A DNA stretch of 64,000 bases from Achromobacter pestifer (GTDB lineage: Bacteria > Pseudomonadota > Gammaproteobacteria > Burkholderiales > Burkholderiaceae_B). A program made the translations under genes and the position numbers. Below are positions 46,697-55,600 of this stretch, in pieces (position 1 is the stretch's first letter; each line of letters begins with the position of its first letter). The DNA is taken from NCBI RefSeq assembly GCF_902859625.1, contig NZ_CADIJX010000004.1, forward strand, positions 496,001 to 560,000. Direction: 5' to 3'. The notes beneath the pieces are model-generated. The model was given only the letters and a program-made list of their open reading frames with translations. It was not told the origin of the DNA and made no database searches.

Positions 46697-48164
46697 AAGT
46701 CCAAAAAAAATCGCTTTTTTTGCTGCAAAAAAACGTAATCGGACGCTGAAGACGCAGTTGCTCTGGTGGTTGATTCCGACGCTGGTCTTCGTGATGATGG
46801 GCGCGCTTTGGTTGTCGAACCATCAATTGCGCAACCAGGTCGACATTGCCTACGACCGTTCGCTTTCCGGAGCGCTTCGCGCGATCGACCACAACATATC
46901 CACAGCCAGCGGTGGATTGGCCATGGAGCAGCCATACCTGATGCTGGAATTTTTCGAGCTGACGGCCAATGGCAGTGTGTTCTACCGGGTAGCCACTGAG
47001 GACGGGCTGGCGGAAATCGGGCATCCAGCCCTTCCCCTGCCTGACCAACCCCTGGTGTCTGGCGAACCGCGTTTTTTTTACGCGACCTATCAGGGCACGC
47101 CCGTCAGGGTTGCGGCGCTGGCACGCCCCATGGACCCGCCGCTGTACGCGAATAAAGGGGGACGGGTTATAGTCCAGGTCGCCGAGGGCCTGGAAAGCCG
47201 CCAGGCCTTCCTGCACAAGGTGCTGGTGCGTTCGGTCGAACGGGACTTGGCCGTGATCCTGATCAGCGTTCTGGTGATCATTCTTGGGGTTTTCATGGCC
47301 CTGCGACCCTTGGTCAGGCTTCGGCAAGAAGTGGAAGGGCGTTCTGGAGACGATTTAAGCCCCGTCAGCGCGTCGGAGATGCCAGGTGAGGTCCTGCCCC
47401 TGGTTGCCGCTGTAAACCTCCACATGGCCCGTTTTGCGGCTCAGGCGAGGGTCCAGAGTCAGTTCCTGGACGACGCCTCGCACCAATTGCGCACGCCGCT
47501 GTCGGTATTGCGGACCCAGACGGCCTATGCCCTGCGTGAAACAGACCCCCAGGAGGTCCGTACAGCCCTCCTGGCGATGCAAGAGGGGTTGGACAGGGCT
47601 GTACGCACCACCAACCAAATGCTGGCTCTGGCGCGTGCTAAGGACGCTTCCCTGACAGAAGGGGGGTTCACTGCCGAAACCGTTGACTTGGTTGAACTGG
47701 CAGACGGGGTGATACGCGGCTTGCTTCCCGCTGCCCGCAGCCGGCAGTTGGATATCGGCCTGGAGGCCAGCGTCCGCCCGGTTTCGGTCCTCGGCACCGA
47801 GTGGTTGCTGCGGGAAGCGGCCAATAATCTGGTGGACAACGCAATCCGCTACGCTTCGCCCGCCGGTGAGGTGACCGTGACGGTACAAACGGGAGAGGGG
47901 CTGGCACGCTTGATCGTCGAAGACGACGGCCCTGGCATGTCGGCCGAGGACATCGCTCGGGCCTGTGTGCGCTTTCGCCGGGGAGCGGCAGGCAAGAACA
48001 AGTCTGGGGCCGGGCTGGGATTGGCCATCGTGGGCACTATCGCCGATATCCTGGGGGCCAGGCTGGTCCTGGAGAACCGGGCGCCGATGCCTGGACTGCG
48101 GGCCATCTTGGTGTTTTCCCTCGAACTACCGCCGGATGTTGCGGTGCACCACGAAAACGGCTGA
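46683..48164 (+). CDS. tctE: Sensor histidine kinase, TctE type
   Basis: A 493-residue membrane kinase. Two transmembrane helices (about 25-45 and 187-208) flank a periplasmic sensor region; then come a HisKA domain with phospho-His267 in DDASHQLRTPLSV and a HATPase domain (NNLVDNAIRYA, VEDDGPGMS, GAGLGLAIV). The only start before the first helix is a TTG (46683 or 46686), overlapping tctD. The first 17 codons contain A8, T7 and A7 tracts (46703-46733), unusual for this genome. Presumed signal: extracytoplasmic tricarboxylate or TctC. Confidence 0.85.
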   Translation: MLTTRSPKKIAFFAAKKRNRTLKTQLLWWLIPTLVFVMMGALWLSNHQLRNQVDIAYDRSLSGALRAIDHNISTASGGLAMEQPYLMLEFFELTANGSVFYRVATEDGLAEIGHPALPLPDQPLVSGEPRFFYATYQGTPVRVAALARPMDPPLYANKGGRVIVQVAEGLESRQAFLHKVLVRSVERDLAVILISVLVIILGVFMALRPLVRLRQEVEGRSGDDLSPVSASEMPGEVLPLVAAVNLHMARFAAQARVQSQFLDDASHQLRTPLSVLRTQTAYALRETDPQEVRTALLAMQEGLDRAVRTTNQMLALARAKDASLTEGGFTAETVDLVELADGVIRGLLPAARSRQLDIGLEASVRPVSVLGTEWLLREAANNLVDNAIRYASPAGEVTVTVQTGEGLARLIVEDDGPGMSAEDIARACVRFRRGAAGKNKSGAGLGLAIVGTIADILGARLVLENRAPMPGLRAILVFSLELPPDVAVHHENG

Positions 48165-48276
48165 ATTTGAAAGGATATGGAAAGCTTCGGTTTTGTACGG
48201 TAGCGTCCGCTGGGTTCGATCAGGCGTCATACGCCACCCAGCCATACCAAGACCTATAAAACTCGGAGACGCAAGA

Positions 48277-49275
48277 ATGCAGATCAGCCTGAAGCTGCGC
48301 CTGGCCGCCTTGGCGGCGCTTGGCGCGATTACCCTTCCCCTGGGCACCGCCCATGCCGCCGACGAGCCACGCCGCCCAGAATGCATCGCGCCGGCCCAGC
48401 CTGGCGGCGGTTTCGACTTGACCTGCCGCCTGGCCACCGAAGGGTTGAAGCAAAGCGGGGCGCTCAAGAGCACCATGCGCATCGTCTACATGCCCGGCGG
48501 CATCGGCGCCGTGGCCTACAACAACATCGTGGCCCAGCACCCGAATGAACCCGGCACCATCGTCGCGTTTTCGGGCGGGTCGCTGCTGAACCTGGCCCAG
48601 GGCAAGTTCGGCAAGTACAACGTCGATGACGTGCGCTGGCTGGCCGCCATCGGCACGGACTACGGCGTGGCCGTGGTGCGCAACGATTCCCCGTACACCG
48701 ACCTGAAGAGCCTGATGGACGCCTTCAAGCAGGATCCCACCAAGATCGTGCTGGGTGCCGGAGGCACGGTCGGCAGCCAGGACTGGATGAAGGCCGCACT
48801 GACCGCCAAGGCGGCAGGCGTGGACTTCAAGAAGATGCGCTTCGTGGCGTTTGAAGGCGGTGGTGAAGCCGTCACCGCATTGCGTGGCGGCCATATCCAG
48901 GCCTACATGGGCGATGCGGCCGAAGCGTTCACCATGCTGGAAGGCGGAGCGCCCATTCGCGTGCTGGCCGTGTTCAACGACCAACGCTTGCCGGGCAAGC
49001 TGAATACCGTGCCGACCGCCAAGGAACAGGGCTACGACATCGTCTGGCCGATCATCCGCGGCTTCTACGTGGGTCCGAAGGTGTCGGACAACGACTACCA
49101 GTTCTGGGTCAAGGCCTTCAACCAGGCAACGGCATCGCCGGAATTCGACAAGCTGCGCCAGCAGCAGGGGCTGTTTCCGTTCAACAAGACCGGACCCGAG
49201 TTGGACGCCTACGTGAAGAACCAGGTCAAGGTCTACGGCGAACTGGCCGATTCTTTTGGCCTGTTGAAGAAGTAA
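48277..49275 (+). CDS. tctC: Tripartite tricarboxylate transporter binding protein, TctC/Bug type
   Basis: A 332-residue periplasmic receptor, started at MQISLKLRLAALAALGAITL (48277) behind GGAG. The signal peptide ends TAHA at 27. The mature N-terminus CIAPAQPGGGFDLTCR is the ligand-cap motif of the Bug/TctC family, which is greatly expanded in Bordetella and relatives. It delivers citrate or a related carboxylate to TctAB. Located 112 bp after tctE. Confidence 0.92.
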   Translation: MQISLKLRLAALAALGAITLPLGTAHAADEPRRPECIAPAQPGGGFDLTCRLATEGLKQSGALKSTMRIVYMPGGIGAVAYNNIVAQHPNEPGTIVAFSGGSLLNLAQGKFGKYNVDDVRWLAAIGTDYGVAVVRNDSPYTDLKSLMDAFKQDPTKIVLGAGGTVGSQDWMKAALTAKAAGVDFKKMRFVAFEGGGEAVTALRGGHIQAYMGDAAEAFTMLEGGAPIRVLAVFNDQRLPGKLNTVPTAKEQGYDIVWPIIRGFYVGPKVSDNDYQFWVKAFNQATASPEFDKLRQQQGLFPFNKTGPELDAYVKNQVKVYGELADSFGLLKK

Positions 49276-49393
49276 ACCCACCGCAAGGTTTTCCCTCCTG
49301 ATCGCGCCCGTTCGGGCACCCCCGCCGCCGGCCTGTGCCGGTGGTGAGGGACCGGCTGCGCCGCGCGACCCCACAACAACGGAAAAGTGGATC

Positions 49394-49831
49394 ATGAACG
49401 ATCGAATCCTGGGTGTCGGCGCGCTAGCGCTGGCCGCCTTCATGACAGGGGCTGGGTGGGGCATTGAAGCCCCGTTCGCCTACGAACCCGTGGGCCCGCG
49501 CGCCTTTCCCCTACTGCTGGCCGGGATCATCGGCCTGTGCGGGCTGTGGCTGGTCTACAAGGGCGGAAACACGGTCGAAGCCAACGCGCCTGGGGCCAAC
49601 GGACGCATCGCGCTGATGATGGCGTTCACCGTGGCCTACGCCTTTCTGTTCCAGTGGCTGGGCTTTATCGTCGCGACCTCGCTGATGACTGTGTTTGTCG
49701 GCCGCTTGTTCGGCGGCGGCTGGGTCAAGTGCGCCGTCGGCGGCGTCATCATGAGTCTTTTCTTTTTCGTGTTGTTCGACAAGGTGCTGGACGTCGTCCT
49801 GCCCGGCGGACTGCTGGAGACCCTGCTATGA
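49394..49831 (+). CDS. tctB: Tripartite tricarboxylate transporter small membrane subunit TctB
   Basis: A 145-residue inner-membrane protein with four hydrophobic segments (GALALAAFMTGAGWG, PRAFPLLLAGIIGLCGLWLVY, MAFTVAYAFLFQWLGFIVATSLMT, CAVGGVIMSLFFFVLFDKVL). The PFAYEPVGPRAFP segment is a family signature. The stop overlaps the tctA start (ATGA). Confidence 0.9.
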   Translation: MNDRILGVGALALAAFMTGAGWGIEAPFAYEPVGPRAFPLLLAGIIGLCGLWLVYKGGNTVEANAPGANGRIALMMAFTVAYAFLFQWLGFIVATSLMTVFVGRLFGGGWVKCAVGGVIMSLFFFVLFDKVLDVVLPGGLLETLL

Positions 49832-51354
49832 GCGGCATTCTTGATCATCTATCGATCGGCTTTGGCGTTGCCTTTTCGCTGACGAACATCCTGGTGGCCA
49901 TGATTGGCTCGTTCATCGGCACCATGGTGGGCGTGTTGCCTGGCCTGGGTCCCGTGAATGGCGTGGCAATGCTGATACCGATCGCCTTTGCCATGAACCT
50001 GCCGCCCGAGACCGCGCTGATCCTGCTGGCGGCCGTCTATGTCGGCGCGGAGTATGGTGGCCGCATCACCGCGATTCTGCTGAACGTGCCTGGCGAGGCC
50101 AGCGCCATCATGACGACGCTGGATGGCTATCCGCTAGCGCGTCAGGGCATGGCGAACGTGGCCTTGTCGCTGTCGGCATGGTCGGCGTTCTTCGGCGCCA
50201 TCGTGTCGGTGGTGGGCATCATCCTGCTTGCGCCCATGCTGGCGAAATGGGCACTGGCCTTCGGCCCCGCCGAGTACTTCGTGTTGATGATCTTCGCGTT
50301 CTGCTGCCTGACCAGTCTGTTGGGCAAGCAGCCCGTGAAAGGGGTGTTGGCGGCGATGATCGGACTGTCCATCTCGGTGATTGGCGTGGACGCGAATTCC
50401 GGGGTCTATCGCTACACCTTCGAGTCCGTGCACTTGGCCGATGGCGTGGATTTCGTGGTGGTCGTGATTGCGTTGTTCGCGGTCAGCGAAATGCTTGAAA
50501 TGCTGGAGAAGGTGGTGGCAGGGCACAGTGTTGAGGTCAAGCCCAGTGGTCGCAAGCTCTTCAACCTGAAAGAGCTGGCGTTCACGTGGTGGAGCGTGGT
50601 GCGCAGCGCGCTGGTGGGGTTTGGCGTGGGCGTGTTGCCAGGCGCCGGCGCCAGCGTGGCCGCTGCCGTCGCGTATTCGCAGGAAAAGCGCATCATTGAA
50701 GCCAAGGATCCTGACGCCAAGTTTGGCAAAGGCGATATGCGCGGCCTGGTGGCGCCGGAAGCGGCGGCCACGGCATCGGCGATTGGTTCGTTCGTGCCGA
50801 TGTTGACGTTGGGTGTGCCGGGTTCAGGCACGACCGCCGTGATGATGGGGGCGTTGACGCTCTACAACATCACGCCGGGGCCTGTGTTGTTTGAGACCAA
50901 GCCCGAGCTGGTGTGGGGGTTGATCGCCTCGCTGTTCGTCGCCAACGTGTTGCTGTTCGTCATGAACGTGCCGCTGGTCCGCCTGTTCTCGAAGGTGTTG
51001 TCGGTACCGGGCTGGTTGATGGTGCCGGGCATTCTTTGCATCAGCTATATCGGTGTCTACGCCATCAACGCAGGAACGTTCGATCTTCTGCTGGTGGCTG
51101 GAATCGGCGCGCTGGGATATTTCCTGCGCAAGTTTGGTGTGCCGATGGCGCCGCTGGTGTTGGGCGTGGTGTTGGGGAACATGATGGAACAAAATCTGCG
51201 CCGCGCCTTGTCCATCACGGACGGCGACGTCGTCGTGTTGTTCTCAAGCCCGGTGTCGATTGGGTTGTGGGTGGGCGCTGCTGCCGTCGTGGTGGTGCCG
51301 CAGTTGATGCGGCGGATGCGCAAGGCTCGGAAGGTTGCCGCTGGAACGGCGTGA
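49828..51354 (+). CDS. tctA: Tripartite tricarboxylate transporter large membrane subunit TctA
   Basis: A 508-residue inner-membrane protein with about eleven hydrophobic segments. It starts at MSGILDHLSIGF (49828), overlapping tctB by 4 bp. Conserved blocks are GTMVGVLPGLGPVNGVAMLIP, EYGGRITAILLNVPGEASAIMTTLDGYPLARQG and a second repeat with GVLPGAGASVAAAVAY, the two pseudo-symmetric TctA ligand motifs. Last gene of tctDE-tctCBA, followed by a terminator. Confidence 0.95.
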   Translation: MSGILDHLSIGFGVAFSLTNILVAMIGSFIGTMVGVLPGLGPVNGVAMLIPIAFAMNLPPETALILLAAVYVGAEYGGRITAILLNVPGEASAIMTTLDGYPLARQGMANVALSLSAWSAFFGAIVSVVGIILLAPMLAKWALAFGPAEYFVLMIFAFCCLTSLLGKQPVKGVLAAMIGLSISVIGVDANSGVYRYTFESVHLADGVDFVVVVIALFAVSEMLEMLEKVVAGHSVEVKPSGRKLFNLKELAFTWWSVVRSALVGFGVGVLPGAGASVAAAVAYSQEKRIIEAKDPDAKFGKGDMRGLVAPEAAATASAIGSFVPMLTLGVPGSGTTAVMMGALTLYNITPGPVLFETKPELVWGLIASLFVANVLLFVMNVPLVRLFSKVLSVPGWLMVPGILCISYIGVYAINAGTFDLLLVAGIGALGYFLRKFGVPMAPLVLGVVLGNMMEQNLRRALSITDGDVVVLFSSPVSIGLWVGAAAVVVVPQLMRRMRKARKVAAGTA

Positions 51355-51415
51355 CAGGATGCGCGGGTCGCGGGCCGGCAGGTTCGCGATCTGCGCGTGT
51401 CATCGCCGGAATTGC

Positions 51416-51443
51416 AAGGGGCGCCGTGTGGCGCCCCTTTTTT
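51416..51443 (+). terminator. Rho-independent terminator of tctCBA
   Basis: AAGGGGCGCC pairs with GGCGCCCCTT over a GTGT loop and ends in a T-run, 61 bp past the tctA stop. A second A/T-rich stem (AATATGAG/CTCATATT, 51451-51472) follows and could terminate the facing aminotransferase gene. Confidence 0.9.
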
Positions 51444-51485
51444 AACTATGAATATGAGTGATTGCTCATATTTTATTCTTGGTGT

Positions 51486-52652
51486 TTAAACCTGCGCCAG
51501 GCGTTCCAATGCGGCGTCCAGCGTATCGTCCTTCTTCGCGAAGCAGAAACGCACGATGCGGTGGTTGGACTCCGCGGCGTCTGGTTGGCGATAAAAGGCG
51601 GACACGGGAATGACCGTGACGCCATGCTTGACCGTCAAATCACGGGCGAAGTCGGCTTCGTTCTGTTTGGAGATCTGGCTGTAGTCGGCCAGCAGGAAGA
51701 ACGTGCCAGGGCTGGGCAGCGGACGGAAGCGCGTCTTGGCCAGGCCTTGCGACAGACGGTCGCGCTTGGCCTGATAGAACGCCGGAAGATCCAGGTAGGG
51801 CTTGGGATCGCGCATGAATTCGGCCAACGCGAATTGCATGGGCGAGGGCACGGTGAACACCATGAACTGGTGCACCTTGCGCAGCTCGGCGCTAAGTTGC
51901 CGGGGGGCGCAGCAGTAACCGATCTTCCAACCGGTGGTGTGGTAGGTCTTGCCGAAAGATGAGATGACGAAAGCGTGCTCGGCCAGCAACGGACGGCGTG
52001 CAACGCTGGCGTGTGGCTTGCCATCGAAAACGATGTGTTCATAGACTTCGTCGGACACCAGCAGCACGCCGGTATCGCGCACGATGGCTTCCAGAGCGTC
52101 CAGGTCGCTTTCTTCAAGGACCGCGCCGGTGGGATTGTGCGGGAAGTTGAGCATCAGCAGGCGCGTCTTGGACGTGATGGCGTCGCGCACACGCTGCCAA
52201 TCGATGCGGTAGTAGGGATCGGCCTCGGTGGGCGCACGCAACGGCACCGGCACGGCCGTGCCACCGGCCAGACGGATCGCCGGCAGGTAGGAGTCGTAGC
52301 AGGGTTCGATGACGACCACTTCGTCGCCGCTATTGACCGCGGCCAGCACGGTCGCCATCAGGGCCTCGGTGGCCCCGCTGGTGACGGTGATCTCGGTTTC
52401 TGGATCGTAGGCATGGCCATAGAGTTCGCGCGTCTTGGCGGCGATGGCGTCGCGCAAGGGGGCAACCCCGGGCATGTAGGGATACTGGTTGTGGCCGTCG
52501 GCCATCGCGCGGGTCACGAGCTCGCACAGCGCGGGGTCCGGATCGAAGTCCGGAAAGCCCTGGCCCAGGTTGATGGCCTTGTGTTCGATGGCCAGGCGGC
52601 TCATCACGGTGAAGATGGTGGTGCCGACGTCGGGAAGTTTGGATCGGATCAT
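51486..52652 (-). CDS. PLP-dependent aminotransferase, YbdL (methionine) type
   Basis: A 388-residue class I/II aminotransferase. The cofactor residues are Asn173 (NFPHNPTG), Asp201/Tyr204 (VSDEVYEH) and Schiff-base Lys235 (SSFGKTYHTTGWKIGY), with a C-terminal carboxylate-binding Arg in NHRIVRFCF. The sequence (SKLPDVGTTIFTVMSRLA, INLGQGFPDF) resembles E. coli YbdL, which transaminates methionine and aromatic acids with glutamine-type keto acids. Divergent from the AbrB-family gene. Confidence 0.92.
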   Translation of the reverse strand: MIRSKLPDVGTTIFTVMSRLAIEHKAINLGQGFPDFDPDPALCELVTRAMADGHNQYPYMPGVAPLRDAIAAKTRELYGHAYDPETEITVTSGATEALMATVLAAVNSGDEVVVIEPCYDSYLPAIRLAGGTAVPVPLRAPTEADPYYRIDWQRVRDAITSKTRLLMLNFPHNPTGAVLEESDLDALEAIVRDTGVLLVSDEVYEHIVFDGKPHASVARRPLLAEHAFVISSFGKTYHTTGWKIGYCCAPRQLSAELRKVHQFMVFTVPSPMQFALAEFMRDPKPYLDLPAFYQAKRDRLSQGLAKTRFRPLPSPGTFFLLADYSQISKQNEADFARDLTVKHGVTVIPVSAFYRQPDAAESNHRIVRFCFAKKDDTLDAALERLAQV

Positions 52653-52741
52653 GGTGGACGCGAAGATGAACGCTGGTAGGCAAAGAGAGTTTTCGTAAGT
52701 ATCCCACTAACTCATAATTCGTTTTTCGCATTAGCTAAGCA

Positions 52742-53800
52742 GTGGATGGAATCGTGGGTCAAAACATGTTGTTGAGGATAGCGGGCGGGTTGTTGATCGC
52801 GCTGGCTGGCGCGCTGCTGGCGGTATGGGCGCATATTCCGTTGCCCTGGATGCTGGGCGCGCTGTTGGTCACGGCTGCCACGCGCATCGCAGGGCTGCGC
52901 ACGGTTTGCCCGCGTCCGGCCCGCAACGGTGGGCAATGGGTGATCGGGACATCGCTGGGGCTGTATTTCACGCCACAGGTGCTTGGGCATATCGGCAGCA
53001 ATGCCGGGCCCATCATCGTGGGGATGCTGTTCGCGCTGGGGCTGGCGTTCATGGGCACCGCAATGCTGCGGCGGTTCACGGATGCTGACTTCAAGACGGC
53101 GTGGTTCTCGTCGGCGATTGGCGGCGCCAGCGAGATGGCCAGCCTGGCCGAACGTCATGGCGCGCGGATCGATCGCGTGGCGACGGCGCACAGCGTGCGC
53201 GTGCTGCTCGTGGTGGTGACGGTACCGTTCATTTTTCAGTGGTGGGGCGTGGCGGGGCTGGATCCGACGGTGCCCGGGCCCAAGGTTGTCGATGGCGCGG
53301 GCCTTGCCGCGCTGATTGCGCTGACCTGCATCGGCGGCCTGTTTTTCATGAAGCTGCGCCTGCCCAACCCATGGGTGCTGGGCCCCATGCTGGTGGCCAT
53401 GTTGCTGACGTCCTCGAATGTCGAACTGTCGGCCCTGCCAGACTATGTGCCCAAGGTCGGGCAACTGCTCATTGGGTGGTCTTTGGGTGACCGCTACCGG
53501 CCCGATTTTTTCCGCGCGGCGCCACGATTCATCGCGGTCGTGGCGGCGTTCACGGTCAGTGCCCTGGCACTGGCCTTTGGGTTGGGTGCGCTGTTGTCGT
53601 ACTGGTCAGCAGCGCCCATCCCGACGTTGATTCTGGGGACGACACCGGGTGGCATCGCCGAGATGGCGATCACCGCCAAGGTGTTGCAATTGGGCGTGCC
53701 GGTGGTGACGGCGTTCCACGTTACGCGCATGGTGTTCGTCGTGATCGTGACGGGTCCGATATATGCCTTCCTGGCACGCCGGCAGGCAAATTCCGCGTAA
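52742..53800 (+). CDS. AbrB-family membrane protein (PF05145 type)
   Basis: A 352-residue polytopic protein with about ten hydrophobic segments in two repeats, each with a motif like PLPWMLGALLVTA (repeat 1) and LPNPWVLGPMLVAMLL (repeat 2). These were once misnamed ammonia monooxygenase or AbrB regulators; they are putative transporters. The start is uncertain: GTG 52742, GTG 52754 or ATG 52766 (MLLRIAGGLLIAL). It is divergent from the aminotransferase gene (89 bp). Confidence 0.8.
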   Translation: MDGIVGQNMLLRIAGGLLIALAGALLAVWAHIPLPWMLGALLVTAATRIAGLRTVCPRPARNGGQWVIGTSLGLYFTPQVLGHIGSNAGPIIVGMLFALGLAFMGTAMLRRFTDADFKTAWFSSAIGGASEMASLAERHGARIDRVATAHSVRVLLVVVTVPFIFQWWGVAGLDPTVPGPKVVDGAGLAALIALTCIGGLFFMKLRLPNPWVLGPMLVAMLLTSSNVELSALPDYVPKVGQLLIGWSLGDRYRPDFFRAAPRFIAVVAAFTVSALALAFGLGALLSYWSAAPIPTLILGTTPGGIAEMAITAKVLQLGVPVVTAFHVTRMVFVVIVTGPIYAFLARRQANSA

Positions 53801-54034
53801 CGGTACTTAGGCCTGAGTCAGAAAAATGCGACATTGGGGTAAACAACAATATGAGTCAGTAATGCGGGATGAGTATGCTGATTCCGCAGTTGATTCAAGC
53901 AGCGCGCGGACTCGTTCTGTTGCTTGGCGACAAGCGGGAACGCAGCAGCAACGCAGGTATTTCTACCGGTCGTTCAGTTCTCACGGCGTCCTTGATTCAT
54001 TGCATTTCGACTCAATTACAGGACGCTAGAAAAA
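53801..54034. other. Long leader region of the cold-shock gene
   Basis: 234 bp between the AbrB-family gene and cspA-like gene. Short frames here have no family features. A long 5' untranslated region is typical of cold-shock mRNAs, where it acts as a temperature-sensitive structure; I see no individual element well enough to name it. Confidence 0.4.
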
Positions 54035-54241
54035 ATGGCTCAGAAGGGCAAAGTTAAGTGGTTCAACGCTGACAAGGGTTACGGTTTCATTACCCCGGAC
54101 GTCGGTGGCACCGAGGTTTTCGCGCACTTTTCCGCCATTCAGGGCCGCGGCTATCGCAGCCTGAACGAAGGGCAGGAAGTCGAATTCGAAGTTAAGGATG
54201 GTCCGAAAGGACCTCAAGCGGCCGAAATTCGCCCGCTCTAA
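54035..54241 (+). CDS. Cold-shock domain protein (CspA family)
   Basis: A 68-residue single-stranded nucleic acid-binding OB-fold protein. RNP1 is KGYGFITP and RNP2 is VFAHFSAI; the surface aromatic patch (W10, F11, F18, F30, H32, F33 region) is intact. It acts as an RNA chaperone. A terminator follows 40 bp downstream. This is the last gene before the putative origin. Confidence 0.96.
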   Translation: MAQKGKVKWFNADKGYGFITPDVGGTEVFAHFSAIQGRGYRSLNEGQEVEFEVKDGPKGPQAAEIRPL

Positions 54242-54280
54242 ATCGGGAAATCCCAATTTCCCGTCCGCCAGGTCCGACCT

Positions 54281-54318
54281 GGCTACAACGCCCCAAGACT
54301 CTCGAGTCTGGGGCGTTG
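54281..54318 (+). terminator. Rho-independent terminator of the cold-shock gene
   Basis: A long stem (CAACGCCCCAAGACTC with GAGTCTGGGGCGTTG, one mismatch bulge) followed by TTTC. It insulates the origin region on its left. Confidence 0.9.
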
Positions 54319-54349
54319 TTTCATTTGGGGCTGCTAAAAAGCGGCGAGG

Positions 54350-55600
54350 GCCTGAGCGCTTTATGCCCGTAAGTTAGTAATCACTAACATATCCTCCAGC
54401 CTTGGATAAGTCTGTGGATAATTATTTTTGGGCCGACGAATTTTTATGCTCATTTATGAAGCACTGGCATGGCCGATCTCAAGGTTTTGCACAGATTCTT
54501 GATCATGCCAATACCGCGCTGACAGGCCTGCGATTGAGCAAAGTCCTCCTCGTCAGACGGCGTCCGCTCAACGTGAAACAAGCCCTTTTCCCTATGAATA
54601 CGGGCGTTTGGCGACGCTTTTAGGCTGAGCCGTCAGCAAAGTGGTGCGACCAGCCGATTATCCAATACGAGCCCATTTGACCAATATTTGGCTTCGCGCG
54701 GTCGGTTGTTCACAAAGATATCCCCATCCCGGTTATGCACAGAATGACGCTCCAATTTGCCCAAAATGAGGGCGGTCTGCCTGTGGATAGAAATGGGGAT
54801 AGTGATTATTTGGCTGGCGTGTTTGGGTGATTTTCCGACGAGATTCGGATCTCGGGAAGCCATGGATTTCTACACGGACATGATGTTGTCCGATGGATGC
54901 CTTGCAGAAATTCAATGCCAGAAACAGACATCGACTTGTCCACAGGGATTCACATGAAATTGTTTGTCTCACCCAAATGGATGATGGCGCGTTGACGAAG
55001 GCACGAGCAAGATAGTTGTGCTGTCAAATATCCAATGGTCCCTTCGCCAAGGCTGCGGCAAATACGCGAGACGAATATAGGGCGGCTCGCGTGTTGCGGG
55101 ATAAGTATGTGGATAAATCGTTAGACGGTAATAAGCTCGCAATTTGACTGAGAAGTACCGGCGGAGTTCCCGGTCATTTTTCAAGCATGCCTCCTGTGGT
55201 TTGAAGGCTTTATCGCATCGATAGTTGAATCTTATCCACAAAGTTTTCCACGGTTTTTTTGACGTTGTGGCATTGATGAGAAGGTGCCTGGAACGACGAC
55301 GCTCCGGCTATTGGCCATATGCGGTTTACGGCAGTTTTCCCTATGAAGCGCGCTGGTGCAGGGAGCGTGTTTGTGTATATGGGAAATTGTCCTGAAGCTC
55401 TTTCAGTCGACGCTCTTGATTAGTTTTGACGTCACGGCTTCCTGAGTTATCCCCAAAGTTGTTCCACGTGAAAGACAGCATTTGAACGCACTGGATTTCC
55501 GACCGGTTTGTGCATAAGTCGGTTGCCGGCCGCTTGGAGAATTTCGGATTTTCCTTTGCCTTGAAGATATCCACTGCTGGCTGTGCATAAACACGATCGT
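54350..55600. other. Probable chromosomal origin region (oriC)
   Basis: A non-coding, relatively A/T-rich stretch left of mnmG. DnaA boxes: perfect TTATCCACA-type at 54413-54421, 55108-55116 and 55232-55240; relaxed TTWTNCACA at 54485-54493, 54733-54741, 55509-55517 and 55582-55590; near-misses at about 54780 and 54940. An A/T-rich run lies at 54420-54460 (ATTATTTTTG, AATTTTTATG). The mnmG-rsmG-parAB context is the origin neighbourhood in many proteobacteria. Short reading frames here show no family features and I do not call genes. Confidence 0.65.
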
